From the NCBI GenBank assembly GCA_910589035.1, contig CAJUSI010000069.1:1-64000 (forward strand): a DNA stretch of 64,000 nucleotides, written 5' to 3'. The stretch comes from an uncultured Acetatifactor sp. (lineage in GTDB: Bacteria; Bacillota; Clostridia; Lachnospirales; Lachnospiraceae). Position 1 is the stretch's first letter. Each line of letters starts with the position of its first letter. This document shows, one piece after another, positions 7,845-16,454 of the stretch. Below the pieces are notes generated by a model, which was not told the origin of the DNA, made no database searches, and worked only from the letters and a program-made list of their open reading frames with translations. The translations under genes and the position numbers were made by a program.

Positions 7845-9857
7845 TTATGCCGGTACGGTACCCGGAGGAGATTCCGCCTGCCCGGAGGGAAATTGTCCGG
7901 GACAGATTCCGCCCCCGAACCTGGCCGCGCCGCAGCCCTGGCATTTCTGTCTGCAATTCTCCGAGGTTTCCCCCCGCAGGGCCTTTGCCCACTCCCGTTT
8001 CAGGAATTCCTTCGTGACGCCGCAGTCGATGAAATCCCAGGGCAGGATCTCGTCCAGAGGTCGCTGCCTGTGGGCGTAGAAATCCACGGAGAGACCGCAT
8101 TCTTCTATGGTTTCCAGCCATCTGGCGTTGTCGTAATACTCTCCCCAGGCGTCATAGAAGCCGCCCTTTTCATAGACTCTGCGGATGACCCGGCATAATC
8201 TCCTGTCCCCCCTTGCCAGCACGCCTTCCATGACGGAGGCGTCGGCCTCATGCCAGTTGTATTTGATGCTTTTCTGGTTCAGCTGTTCCGATATGGCCAC
8301 CCTGGTCTGATGGGCCTTGTCCAGGAATTCCTCTTTGGTGCACTGGGCCGCCCACTGAAAGGGGGTAAAGGGCTTGGGGACAAAGAAGGAGGTGCTGGCC
8401 ACGATCTGCACTCTTGTGCCGGCGCGCTTTTCCCTGGGCACCGTATCAAAATAGGTAGCCGCAATTTTATTGGAGAGCTCTGCGATTCCCCGGATATCTT
8501 CCGCGGTCTCCGTGGGAAGCCCCAGCATGAAATAAAGCTTCACCCTGGTCCAGCCCCCCTGGAAGGCCAGGGCTGCGCCGTTTAAGACAGCCTCCTCCGT
8601 AAGGCCCTTGTTGATCACATCCCGGAGCCTCTGGCTTCCTGCCTCCGGCGCAAAGGTAAGACTGGATTTCTTCACATCCTGCACCTTGCTCATCACGTCC
8701 AGGGAGAAGGCGTCTATGCGCAGGGAAGGAAGAGAAATATTGGTATGTCTCCTGCTGCATTCCTCTATGAGGAAATCGATCAGCTCCGGAAGCCTGGAAT
8801 AATCGCTGGAGCTCAGGGAGCTGAGAGAGATTTCTTCGTGTCCGGTGCTCCTTAACATCTCAAGGGCGTATTTTTTCAGGACTTCCACATCCCGTTCCCG
8901 GACAGGCCGGTAAATCTGCCCTGCCTGGCAGAAACGGCAGCCCCGGATGCAGCCCCTCTGGATCTCCAGTACCACCCGGTCCTGGGTTACCTTGATAAAA
9001 GGAATGATGGGCTTAATGGGATAGGAAATATTCGTCATATCCATAGCCGCCTCCTTCCGGATGACGGCAGGGATTCCTTCCTCCACAGGCATAAAAGTCC
9101 GGATGGTTCCGTCCTCATTGTAGGATACCTGATAAAACCGGGGCACATACATGCCGGGCAGTCCGGCGGCACGGCGCAGAAATTCCAGCCGGCTCCTTCC
9201 GCTTTCCCGGCATTCCTCATAGAGGGTGATCAGCTCCCGGTATCTGGTCTCCCCTTCCCCGATATAGAATATGTCAAAGAAATCCGCCAGGGGCTCCGGA
9301 TTGTAGGTGCAGGGTCCTCCGCCGATGACGATGGGGCAGTCCTCCCCCCTTTCCGCGGCGTTTAGAGGAATCTGCGCCAGATCCAGTACCTGCAGAATAT
9401 TGGTATAGCACATTTCATACTGGATGGTGATTCCCAGAAAGTCGAAATCCCGGATGGGATCCTGGGATTCCAGCGCGAACAGAGGGATATGCTCCCTCCT
9501 CATGACGGCGTCCAGATCCACCCAGGGGGAATAGACTCTCTCGCACCACACATCCTCCATGGAATTGAACATATCGTAGAGGATCTGCAGGCCCAGGTGG
9601 GACATGCCGATTTCATAGACGTCGGGGAAACACATGGCAAAGCGCACCTTCACCTGAGAAGGGTCCTTCATGACCGCGTTCACCTCTCCGCCGATATAGC
9701 GGGCGGGCTTCTCTACACTCATCAGAATATCGTGGCTCAATGCCAGCTTTCTTTCGGCTGCCGCCTCTTTTCCGGTTACCGGTTTCCTGTCGCTTCTGTC
9801 AGAATGATCCGGCGCGCTGCAGGATGATTCCGGCGTGTTTTTGTCTTGTAATTCCAC
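7845..9857 (-). CDS. B12-binding-type radical SAM protein (TIGR03960-like)
   Basis: A 670-residue cytoplasmic protein. The N-terminal half matches the Rossmann-like cobalamin-binding region of this family (FPDVYEIGMSHLGL, then VIGGGPCTYNPEPLADF). The middle has the radical SAM cluster motif CIRGCRFCQAG, CxxxCxxC, that holds the 4Fe-4S cluster, followed by SLSSLSSSDY. The C-terminus adds a second cysteine cluster (CRQKCQGCG), possibly a further metal site. In many Clostridia this gene is followed by a DUF2344 partner and ribonuclease genes; here it is followed only by the convergent ABC gene, so the partner is absent from this spot. The start is a GTG with AGGAG 6 bases upstream. Two duplicated promoter-like units precede it. 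Confidence 0.85.
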   Translation of the reverse strand: MELQDKNTPESSCSAPDHSDRSDRKPVTGKEAAAERKLALSHDILMSVEKPARYIGGEVNAVMKDPSQVKVRFAMCFPDVYEIGMSHLGLQILYDMFNSMEDVWCERVYSPWVDLDAVMRREHIPLFALESQDPIRDFDFLGITIQYEMCYTNILQVLDLAQIPLNAAERGEDCPIVIGGGPCTYNPEPLADFFDIFYIGEGETRYRELITLYEECRESGRSRLEFLRRAAGLPGMYVPRFYQVSYNEDGTIRTFMPVEEGIPAVIRKEAAMDMTNISYPIKPIIPFIKVTQDRVVLEIQRGCIRGCRFCQAGQIYRPVRERDVEVLKKYALEMLRSTGHEEISLSSLSSSDYSRLPELIDFLIEECSRRHTNISLPSLRIDAFSLDVMSKVQDVKKSSLTFAPEAGSQRLRDVINKGLTEEAVLNGAALAFQGGWTRVKLYFMLGLPTETAEDIRGIAELSNKIAATYFDTVPREKRAGTRVQIVASTSFFVPKPFTPFQWAAQCTKEEFLDKAHQTRVAISEQLNQKSIKYNWHEADASVMEGVLARGDRRLCRVIRRVYEKGGFYDAWGEYYDNARWLETIEECGLSVDFYAHRQRPLDEILPWDFIDCGVTKEFLKREWAKALRGETSENCRQKCQGCGAARFGGGICPGQFPSGQAESPPGTVPA

Positions 9858-9900
9858 GGTATTCTCCTCTCGGGTATATGTTTTTTCTTGCTGCTCCGTC

Positions 9901-9939
9901 TTATTATATCACTTTGAAGCAGGGAACTCCGGCCTGTTT
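9901..9939 (-). promoter_or_regulatory. Promoter-like unit 1 (extended -10), direct repeat
   Basis: On the minus strand this unit contains TGATATAAT, an extended -10 element (TATAAT at 9903-9908). It matches 9981-10019 at 33 of 39 positions. The upstream -35 region is poor, as expected for an extended -10 promoter. Confidence 0.5.
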
Positions 9940-9980
9940 CCCTCCTTCATCCCTGATCTGCTCCTGGTTACTATACCATC

Positions 9981-10019
9981 CTATTATATCACTTTGGAGC
10001 AGGGGATTCCAGCCCGTTT
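9981..10019 (-). promoter_or_regulatory. Promoter-like unit 2 (extended -10), direct repeat
   Basis: Second copy of the 39-base unit at 9901-9939, offset by exactly 80 bases. It also carries TGATATAAT in the leftward direction. Both copies lie between the transporter stop and the radical SAM start. Confidence 0.45.
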
Positions 10020-10035
10020 TCTCTATTGATAACTC

Positions 10036-10902
10036 CTATGCCCGGATCGCCATGGCCAGGGTTCCGGCCGTCATCAGCAGCAGTCCCATCAGCGCCCTGC
10101 GGCTCAGCTTTTCCTTCAATACAAGGCAGGAAAAGGCTACGGTCACCAGTATGCTCAGCTTATCGATGGGAACCACCACACTTACGACGCCGTTTTGAAT
10201 CGCGTAATAATAGCACAGCCATGACGCGCCGGTGGCAAGGCCGGACAGGGAAATAAACAGCAATTCCTTCTTGTCTATGGTCTTTATCTGGCTCTGCTTT
10301 CCTTTCAGGAATACGATCAGCCACGCCATCACCAGCACCACGCCGGTGCGGACCGCGGTGCCAAGGTTCGATTCCACGCCGCTGATGCCGATCTTTGCCA
10401 GAATGGAGGTCAGGGCGGCAAATACCGCGGACAGCGCCGCAAAGAGCAGCCAGCTTTTGCCTGTCTCCTTATCCTCCACGTCTTTCCGCTCAATCATCAG
10501 AAAAATGCCCGCAGCCAGAAGTGCGGTGCCGGTTAATTTAACTGCCAGATGCTGTCTCTCTTCGAAGATAAGGATTGCCAGCAGCACCGACAGAATCGTA
10601 CTTGATTTATCAATGGGGACAACCTTGTTCACATCGGCCATGGACAGGGCCTTGAAGTAGCAGATCCATGACGCGCCGGTGGCAAGGCCGGATAAGATCA
10701 GGAATATAAGGGATTTGGTACCGATGTCCGCAAGGACTCCCGCCGAGCCCACGACAAATACCATTACCCAGGAAAACAGCAATACCACAATGGTGCGCAC
10801 CGCCGTGGCAACGTCGGAATCAGTCTTTTTGATGCCGCATTTTGCCAGGATTGCGGTCAGGCCTGCAAATACTGCGGAGAGAACCGCCATAATCAGCCAC
10901 AT
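10036..10902 (-). CDS. EamA/DMT-family transporter
   Basis: A 288-residue inner-membrane protein with ten predicted helices formed by an internal duplication. The first half has LSAVFAGLTAILAK and LSGLATGASWICY; the second half repeats LSAVFAALTSILAK and LSGLATGASWLCYY, so the two EamA halves are unusually alike. Members of the drug/metabolite transporter superfamily move small metabolites; no substrate is inferable. I placed the start at the ATG at 10902, which has GGGAGG 8 bases upstream, not at the in-frame codon at 10962. It lies 106 bases downstream of the DUF4129 gene. Confidence 0.85.
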   Translation of the reverse strand: MWLIMAVLSAVFAGLTAILAKCGIKKTDSDVATAVRTIVVLLFSWVMVFVVGSAGVLADIGTKSLIFLILSGLATGASWICYFKALSMADVNKVVPIDKSSTILSVLLAILIFEERQHLAVKLTGTALLAAGIFLMIERKDVEDKETGKSWLLFAALSAVFAALTSILAKIGISGVESNLGTAVRTGVVLVMAWLIVFLKGKQSQIKTIDKKELLFISLSGLATGASWLCYYYAIQNGVVSVVVPIDKLSILVTVAFSCLVLKEKLSRRALMGLLLMTAGTLAMAIRA

Positions 10903-11008
10903 AATCTCATCCTCCCTGCCTGAATGGCATGGATATTGGCTCTTTGAACCACATACCATCACAGGGCTTGCTTTTATATGGAATCCATATTTTTCTGCTT
11001 CTGACGGA

Positions 11009-12301
11009 TCAGGGCAGAATATCAGGATCCATTGTTTCTATTGCTTTACAGCGCTCCTTCATTTTCTTCACATCCGTTTTTGTAACCTCATGGGAAGAAT
11101 AACGCGCCTGTTCGTAAAGCGATGCCATACCGTCCGCTGCAAGCCTGTGCTCCCATTCCCTGGCCGTATACTGCTCCAGCAGGGCCTTTTTCCGTGTATC
11201 ATTTCCCGCAAGGGACAGGAGCTTGTCTCTGTACAGCTTTCGGATCCGTTCTCTGTGGGAAAGGGAACGGAAGGGATTGCGCCGTCTTTTCTCCTTCTCA
11301 TTCTCCAATCCGCATTTTTCCCGGATATCAACAGCGTCTCCGAAGTCCGTGGTCTCAATGCCTGAAGAATGCAGAACCAGATGCTGCCGGATAAACTGTA
11401 TGAGCCTGAAAAGTAATATACCCAGCGCAAGCAGGATAATACAGACTCCGCATGCCAGAAAAAGGAATTCCAATACTTTCCAGAGCCAGAAAACGCCGCC
11501 GTCCGCCGGCATTTCCATCTGCTCCAAAGAGCCCGGAGGCTGCTGGGGCACAGGGGGAAGCTCCTCCTCCGCACCTGAGGCCGGAAGCAGGGAGACGAGA
11601 AAGCGCAGAAGCTGCAGCAGAAGATCCTTAAGCGGCCGGAGAAGGCCCGCAAGCCATTCAAATTGCGAGACGAGCAGCAGCAGAGCCGCTCCCGGCAGGG
11701 AATAAGCAAGTACCAGTCCCATCCCGGAATGAAAGATTTCCCCGGCCGGCAGGACGCCGGCGCTTTCCATGTTGGTAGCCAGGAAATACAGATAGCGATT
11801 CAGGTAGGAAGTAATGAGAAAAATCATGACACATGCAGCCAGGGGAAATACATAGTAATTATCCCAGTTCTTTATCTTAAGATAGTGATTAAAAATCATG
11901 GAAAGGGCAAAGAAGACCACTCCCACAGGAAGATGCAGGGCATCCGTGTATACGGTATCATGCTTCAGACGCAGCACAAGGGAATAGATCAGATATCCCA
12001 GGCAGCAGACAATGCATAAAAATCTGGAAGCCGGATACCGGATGGGCAGCAGGCATACCAGCGCTGCCGCCGCAAGGTGCAGAAGGATAAGAGGGAAGAA
12101 CCGCTTTACCCTGCGGCGGAGGAAGAAATAAACAGGGGGAAACAGTCCGCAGAAAAGCCAGAGGAACGGGTGAGGCTTCGATATCGTCTGATCGGTAAAA
12201 CTGGCCATTCCCCAGAATGCCAGCGCAAGAGAATAAAGCAGCCAGTGATTCAGCTGCTCGGTGAGAAGTTCGTTTACTATTTCGATTTTCTTTGTATTCA
12301 T
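11009..12301 (-). CDS. Membrane protein with C-terminal DUF4129
   Basis: A 430-residue protein with several membrane helices in its first about 220 residues, another hydrophobic segment near 320-345, and a cytoplasmic C-terminal domain (about 370-430) with the DUF4129 hallmark YEQARYSSHEVT. This domain is usually found at the end of bacterial transglutaminase-like membrane proteins and in proteins coded beside MoxR and DUF58 genes, as here. No transglutaminase Cys-His-Asp core is visible, so only the membrane and DUF4129 parts are present. The start at 12301 follows a GGGGGG stretch by 6 bases. It is third in the MoxR-DUF58-DUF4129 order, 159 bases after the DUF58 gene. Confidence 0.75.
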   Translation of the reverse strand: MNTKKIEIVNELLTEQLNHWLLYSLALAFWGMASFTDQTISKPHPFLWLFCGLFPPVYFFLRRRVKRFFPLILLHLAAAALVCLLPIRYPASRFLCIVCCLGYLIYSLVLRLKHDTVYTDALHLPVGVVFFALSMIFNHYLKIKNWDNYYVFPLAACVMIFLITSYLNRYLYFLATNMESAGVLPAGEIFHSGMGLVLAYSLPGAALLLLVSQFEWLAGLLRPLKDLLLQLLRFLVSLLPASGAEEELPPVPQQPPGSLEQMEMPADGGVFWLWKVLEFLFLACGVCIILLALGILLFRLIQFIRQHLVLHSSGIETTDFGDAVDIREKCGLENEKEKRRRNPFRSLSHRERIRKLYRDKLLSLAGNDTRKKALLEQYTAREWEHRLAADGMASLYEQARYSSHEVTKTDVKKMKERCKAIETMDPDILP

Positions 12302-12460
12302 TCTTGTCCCCCCCTGCATGCTCCGTATTACTTTTAAACTTATCCCTTTGCACGCTCTGGCGTACATATCAGTCCCGGCCGCCCACATTGAAACGCAGCG
12401 AATTACCTGGCCTGGCATCTGAAAGCGGAGATTTCAAAATCTGGTGTTAATAGCTCGGGT

Positions 12461-13585
12461 TCAACTGTCAAAAAGAAGTACCTCGATCTCCCGCTCCAGC
12501 CCGGAGGGCAGCTCCGGCTTCCGGCTGCCCTCCACAGGATAGAACCATACAAAAGGATTCCCCATATCCCGGTATTTGAGAAGGAGGGTTACAAAATCAT
12601 TGTATTGATTGGGCGACACAAAGAGAGTGAGGCTTCCCTGAGCCCTGCAGAGCAGAAGCTCCTCGAAGTGCTCCGTGAAATCCACGGCAGGCCTGTCCGT
12701 GTCAACTCTCGCCAGGGCTCTGTAAACGGCATCCATCTGCCCCTCTCCGCCCCTGGCGCCTAAGGATACGGGCTGATGGGTCAGAATATCGCATCCGTTT
12801 CCGTAACAGGATACCTGCATGCCCTGCCTGAGGAAAATAAGGCAGAGAGACGCCGTGATGCGCAGGGACATTTCCACGGCTTCTTCCTTTCGCAGCACAT
12901 TGTCATCCTGAATATTGAAGAAGATCCGGACGCTTTTTAAGGAGGTGTAATTCTTCTGATTGACCTTCAAATCTCCCGTCCTGGCCGTAGCCTTCCAGTT
13001 GATGCTGCGCATATCGTCATAGGGCTGGTATTCCCGGATTCCCCGGTATTCAAAGGGATCCTCCATCAGATGCTTTCTGGAGAGCATCTCCCCGCTGAGC
13101 TGTATCAGGGATTGCTGAAGCCTGACGCAGTTCCAGGGCTTCGGATATACATAGAGTGTGGTTTTCACAGACTTATCCGCTACCATCTGACTGAGGAAAA
13201 AGAGATCCGATGCTACCAGGTTGATCTCCTCAATGGTATAATACCCCCGCCTTCCCGCCTCGAACTGCAGGGTACGCGTCACTCTCTCGCCGCCTCCTAT
13301 GCGGAAGATATCGTTGCGGTAATACTGATCCGTGGTACGGGAGCCCTTTTCGTTTCCGAACAGCAGATGCCTGTCCGTCCTGAATTTCACCTTCAGCATG
13401 GAAAGGGGAAGGCGCTTTTTATTTTCAATGATTTCCTTAAGCTCCCCCTTCTCTCCCTGGAAGATATGGCTCTGGCCGAAGCTGATCTGTACGTTCAGCG
13501 CCTTCAGCCACAGCCTCTCATAGATACGTTTCTGTAAAATCAGAAGGACAAAGCCCAACAGCCCGATACCCAGTAATTTCATCAT
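12461..13585 (-). CDS. DUF58 domain protein
   Basis: A 374-residue protein with an N-terminal membrane segment (about 3-14) and the DUF58 core YDDMRSINWKATARTGDL near residue 190, followed by a VWA-like C-terminal region. DUF58 proteins almost always accompany MoxR ATPases and are thought to act with them in envelope-linked or metal-dependent assembly. The start overlaps the MoxR stop by four bases (ATGA), indicating translational coupling. The next gene downstream encodes a DUF4129 membrane protein. Confidence 0.88.
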   Translation of the reverse strand: MMKLLGIGLLGFVLLILQKRIYERLWLKALNVQISFGQSHIFQGEKGELKEIIENKKRLPLSMLKVKFRTDRHLLFGNEKGSRTTDQYYRNDIFRIGGGERVTRTLQFEAGRRGYYTIEEINLVASDLFFLSQMVADKSVKTTLYVYPKPWNCVRLQQSLIQLSGEMLSRKHLMEDPFEYRGIREYQPYDDMRSINWKATARTGDLKVNQKNYTSLKSVRIFFNIQDDNVLRKEEAVEMSLRITASLCLIFLRQGMQVSCYGNGCDILTHQPVSLGARGGEGQMDAVYRALARVDTDRPAVDFTEHFEELLLCRAQGSLTLFVSPNQYNDFVTLLLKYRDMGNPFVWFYPVEGSRKPELPSGLEREIEVLLFDS

Positions 13586-14532
13586 TTTTCAAATACCTCG
13601 GTAGGCGCGGATACGGAAGACAGGATTTTTCCCACCAGATTTACCGCGCCGCCCGTCCCGCCGGATCCATACCCCAGTACAATGCGGTGGGCCAGCACGG
13701 GCACTGCCAGAGCCCGGATGTCGTCGGGGATGCAGTAATCCCTGCCGTCCAGCCATGCACAGGCCTTGGCACAGCGAAGCAGTGCAAGGGTTCCCCGGGG
13801 ACTTACCCCCAGAAGAATCTCCTCCCCCTGTCTGGTGGCTTCCACGATATCCGTCATGTATTCCCGGATACTTTCGTGGACAAACACCTTTCCGGCCTCC
13901 CGTCTGGCCTGCGCCAGCTCCTCCAGGCTCAGGACGCTTTCCAGGTCTGCAAGGGGATCCTTTTCCATATATTTCTCCAGAATGGCCAGCTCCTCCGCTC
14001 TTTCCGGCAGTCCCATGGACAGGCGCATCATGAAGCGGTCCATCTGGGCTTCCGGCAGGGAAAAGGTTCCCGTGGTTTCCACCGGATTCTGGGTGGCTAT
14101 GACGAAGAAGGGACTTCCGGGGACATAGCTTTCCCCGTCGATGGTGACCTGGCGCTCCTCCATGCATTCCAGGAGCCCTGCCTGGGTTCTGGGGGTGGCG
14201 CGGTTGATTTCGTCCGCCAGAAGGATATTGGTGAAGACGGGGCCCCTGCGCAGCACGAATTCGTTTTTCTGCCTGTCATACACATTCAGCCCCGTGATAT
14301 CGCTGGGAAGCAGGTCCGGGGTGAACTGGATTCTGGAGAAATCGGCACTGATGCTTTTTGCCAGCGTCTTCGCCAGCTTCGTCTTGCCCGTGCCGGGCAC
14401 ATCCTCCAGCAGCACATGCCCGTCCGCCAGCAGCGCCGTCAAAAGCAGCCTGGCGGTCTGCTCCTTCCCTACGATGACCTTTCCGATATTGGACAGGATT
14501 CTGTCCCCGAATACTTTTCCGTTCTGTTCCAT
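13582..14532 (-). CDS. MoxR-family AAA+ ATPase
   Basis: A 316-residue AAA+ ATPase of the MoxR branch. It shows Walker A EDVPGTGKTKLAK, Walker B ILLADEINRATPRTQ, sensor ATQNPVE, the arginine-containing SLPEAQMDRF and LLGVSPRGT. MoxR proteins act as chaperone-like remodelers for partners encoded next door, here DUF58 and DUF4129 proteins. I use the ATG at 14532, preceded by AAGGGA at 7 bases. The in-frame start at 14607 would lie upstream of the predicted transcription start. Confidence 0.9.
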   Translation of the reverse strand: MEQNGKVFGDRILSNIGKVIVGKEQTARLLLTALLADGHVLLEDVPGTGKTKLAKTLAKSISADFSRIQFTPDLLPSDITGLNVYDRQKNEFVLRRGPVFTNILLADEINRATPRTQAGLLECMEERQVTIDGESYVPGSPFFVIATQNPVETTGTFSLPEAQMDRFMMRLSMGLPERAEELAILEKYMEKDPLADLESVLSLEELAQARREAGKVFVHESIREYMTDIVEATRQGEEILLGVSPRGTLALLRCAKACAWLDGRDYCIPDDIRALAVPVLAHRIVLGYGSGGTGGAVNLVGKILSSVSAPTEVFEK

Positions 14533-14588
14533 AGGTGCGTCCCTTCTGTTCCCGGCCTTCTGCCGATTTTTCTCTTTCCTCTGAGAGT

Positions 14589-14617
14589 ATTGTATCATAT
14601 TTCCCACCGGCTATCTA
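14589..14617 (-). promoter_or_regulatory. Predicted promoter of the MoxR operon
   Basis: On the minus strand, TAGATA (14612-14617), a 17-base spacer, and TACAAT (14589-14594) with TGA just before it, forming an extended -10. The transcript start would be about 50 bases upstream of the MoxR ATG at 14532. Confidence 0.55.
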
Positions 14618-14741
14618 CAGCAATTTGTTTTTTCCGGTTTCCTTTCTTTCCTGAAAAGCGCGTAGAGGAATGTCCCTCTCCGCTACCCGCCGCGCGGCCT
14701 GCATGCCGTTAAAGCGGCAGACGGGCCTGCGCATAGAGAAA

Positions 14742-14768
14742 GGTTCCGGAATAAAAAATCCCGGAACC
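14742..14768 (-). terminator. Probable rho-independent terminator
   Basis: GGTTCCGG (14742-14749) pairs perfectly with CCGGAACC (14761-14768). On the minus strand the stem is followed by TTTCTC, a weak U-tract. It lies 46 bases past the stop of the 136-residue gene that ends at 14814. Confidence 0.5.
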
Positions 14769-14813
14769 GGCAAATATTCATAGGAAGAAGGATTCAATTT
14801 GTAAATGTATTTC

Positions 14814-15224
14814 TCAAATTACGGACAGTACAATGCTTTCGGCAGGGAATTCAAAGACTGTGGAGATATATCGCAGGATATCGTCCCTCCCCTCCGGCGT
14901 CAGAACATTATTTCCCGCATTCTCCGAAGAGACACCGAGCTTTACACTAATCCCGGTAATTTCACTGTCCGTATAACTGATATGAAGCTCACAGTCTGAA
15001 ATCAGATCACTGCGTTCGATCATGGAAGCCGCGCTTGCGGCCATATAGTCATAATATACTTTATTCCTCTCACCTTCGCTCAACATGCCTGCTTCCTGAA
15101 AATCTGCCTTTTCTCCCCCGCCCCTGCCGGCCTTTAGCATGGCAAGACAGCCGATGCCTGCAGACAGAACGCAAATGCCGATCAGGAAGAACCAGCGCCA
15201 ATGACGTAAATTCAGCTTTTTCAT
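14814..15224 (-). CDS. Single-pass membrane-anchored hypothetical protein
   Basis: A 136-residue protein I do not recognise. Residues about 10-30 form one hydrophobic helix (FFLIGICVLSAGIGCLAML). The rest is a soluble domain with an alternating strand pattern near ISYTDSEITGISVKLGV and a C-terminal helix plus strand (YISTVFEFPAESIVLSVI). The outer part would face outside the cell if the N-terminus is cytoplasmic, which the RHWRW stretch before the helix supports. It has its own strong promoter 60-90 bases upstream and a terminator-like hairpin downstream, so it is likely monocistronic. The layout vaguely recalls small spore-engulfment proteins, but the similarity is too weak to name it. Confidence 0.75.
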   Translation of the reverse strand: MKKLNLRHWRWFFLIGICVLSAGIGCLAMLKAGRGGGEKADFQEAGMLSEGERNKVYYDYMAASAASMIERSDLISDCELHISYTDSEITGISVKLGVSSENAGNNVLTPEGRDDILRYISTVFEFPAESIVLSVI

Positions 15225-15285
15225 AGATAAGCCGCACCTCGCTTTCCGCAGAATTTAAAACGGATAAACTGTTTTCTATGCTTTT

Positions 15286-15315
15286 ATTCTATCAATTATG
15301 TCCTGATTTTGTCAA
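15286..15315 (-). promoter_or_regulatory. Strong sigma-A promoter for the 136-residue gene
   Basis: On the minus strand a consensus TTGACA (15310-15315), an 18-base spacer and TAGAAT (15286-15291). This is one of the best promoter matches in the window. Confidence 0.7.
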
Positions 15316-15343
15316 GCTCTCTGGCATTTTTTCACATCTCTTT

Positions 15344-15898
15344 TCAGAGCTCTGTGCGCCGGTACCCCCGCTCATCCCGCTCCATCAGCCTCTCGGAAAT
15401 CATGTCACGGCGGATGGTACAGAAATCATCGTTATAATCAGCAATGATGATATTGACCTCCCGTTCGGTGTAGATTCTGCCGGGCTCGAAGGATTTCAGG
15501 ATCTCCTCCAGTACGATCCGCTCCTTTTTGCGCTGGGCAGGAATAGATTTCAGCTTTCCATACTCAAAGAAGGCGTCTATGACCTTCTTCCTGTAGGCCT
15601 GTTCCCGCTTTGCCTGGAGATCCGCTTCATCCGACTGCTCCTTCAGAATATCCAGGATCTTCACGGCAAAGGTATTCTGGCACAGGGAGTACATAGTATA
15701 ATACTGGGTCTTATAGGATCTGACGGCATCGATTTCCGAGAGCTTGCGCAGATGGAAGGAGATGGTGCCCGGGGTCAGGTTCAGCCGCTCCGCCAGCAGT
15801 TCTACATACATATCCTCCACTGCAAGGGATTTCAGGATCTGCAGCCTGGACTTGTCTGCCAGGCATTTGAACAGTCTGATTGCATTTTCTTCCGTCAT
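15344..15898 (-). CDS. ArsR-type winged-helix regulator with DUF2087 domain
   Basis: A 184-residue DNA-binding protein. The first about 85 residues form an ArsR-like winged helix (LFKCLADKSRLQILKSL, then LNLTPGTISFHLRKL as recognition helix). The C-terminal about 80 residues match DUF2087 (GRIYTEREVNIIIADYN, then CTIRRDMISERLMER), a small RNA- or DNA-binding-like fold often fused to such repressors. The start at 15898 is set by GGAGGT 7 bases upstream and overlaps the previous stop by four bases (ATGA), so the pair is translationally coupled. A promoter with an adjacent inverted repeat lies upstream of the pair and suggests autoregulation. Confidence 0.88.
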   Translation of the reverse strand: MTEENAIRLFKCLADKSRLQILKSLAVEDMYVELLAERLNLTPGTISFHLRKLSEIDAVRSYKTQYYTMYSLCQNTFAVKILDILKEQSDEADLQAKREQAYRKKVIDAFFEYGKLKSIPAQRKKERIVLEEILKSFEPGRIYTEREVNIIIADYNDDFCTIRRDMISERLMERDERGYRRTEL

Positions 15899-16263
15899 GC
15901 CGTCACCTCCCATGTCCTTCGGAACTGATCCTGAATCTCGGCCAGGGCTTCCAGCCTGGTCTGTTCCTTCACTATCTTTAAGTCTTCGCCGTGCTCCTTC
16001 GCTTTCATGAGAGAGGCTTCCCATGTCTCCTGAAACAGGGCAAGCCTTGAACTTAAGAATCTTACGCGCTCACTTTCCTCCTGTGACATACGTTCGGAGG
16101 CCTGGAAGATTGTTTTGACGATTTGGAAGATATTGGCTCTGATCTTCTCGAAATCGGCTTCGTCTCTCCGATTGTCCGCTATAAGACGGCGGATATCTTC
16201 CTGTACGGAGGCAGTGCGCTGGTCAAGATAGCTTATGAATGCTGTGGTTTTTTCACTTTTCAT
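15895..16263 (-). CDS. Small helical protein coupled to an ArsR/DUF2087 regulator
   Basis: A 122-residue, highly charged, all-helical protein with long heptad-like stretches (IFQIVKTIFQASERMSQEE, then SRLALFQETWEASLMKAKE). No membrane segment or known catalytic motif is seen. It precedes the ArsR-type regulator and overlaps it by four bases. The Shine-Dalgarno of that gene lies in the last codons of this one. It could modulate the regulator, but that is only an inference from the tight coupling. Confidence 0.8.
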   Translation of the reverse strand: MKSEKTTAFISYLDQRTASVQEDIRRLIADNRRDEADFEKIRANIFQIVKTIFQASERMSQEESERVRFLSSRLALFQETWEASLMKAKEHGEDLKIVKEQTRLEALAEIQDQFRRTWEVTA

Positions 16264-16310
16264 CCTCTCATCTCCTTCTGATTTCCTCTCATCCTGGTTT
16301 TGTCTCGTCG

Positions 16311-16339
16311 GTCAATACTATGAAATACATGGTATTGAC
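16311..16339. promoter_or_regulatory. Inverted repeat, candidate operator of the ArsR-type pair
   Basis: GTCAATAC (16311-16318) and GTATTGAC (16332-16339) are perfect inverted arms around a 13-base centre that itself contains ATG...CAT. It lies just downstream of the predicted -10, where a bound repressor would block transcription. A partial half-site, GTCAATAT, overlaps the -35 at about 16380-16387. Confidence 0.65.
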
Positions 16340-16355
16340 CTCTTGTGGTGATTTA

Positions 16356-16384
16356 AGTATATATAAATAATACTATTATGTCAA
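16356..16384 (-). promoter_or_regulatory. Strong sigma-A promoter of the ArsR-type pair
   Basis: On the minus strand a consensus TTGACA (16379-16384), a 17-base spacer and TATACT (16356-16361). It drives the genes at 16263 and 15898. Confidence 0.7.
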
Positions 16385-16454
16385 TATTTAATTTTGTAAT
16401 TATAAAATTAAAATGCCAGTATCCTTCATGATAGGAATACGAAATAAAGATTCT

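Noticed and set aside
13687..14712. A 341-codon plus-strand frame opposite MoxR
   Set aside because: The MoxR frame carries Walker A/B motifs; the antisense product is low-complexity and has no start signal.
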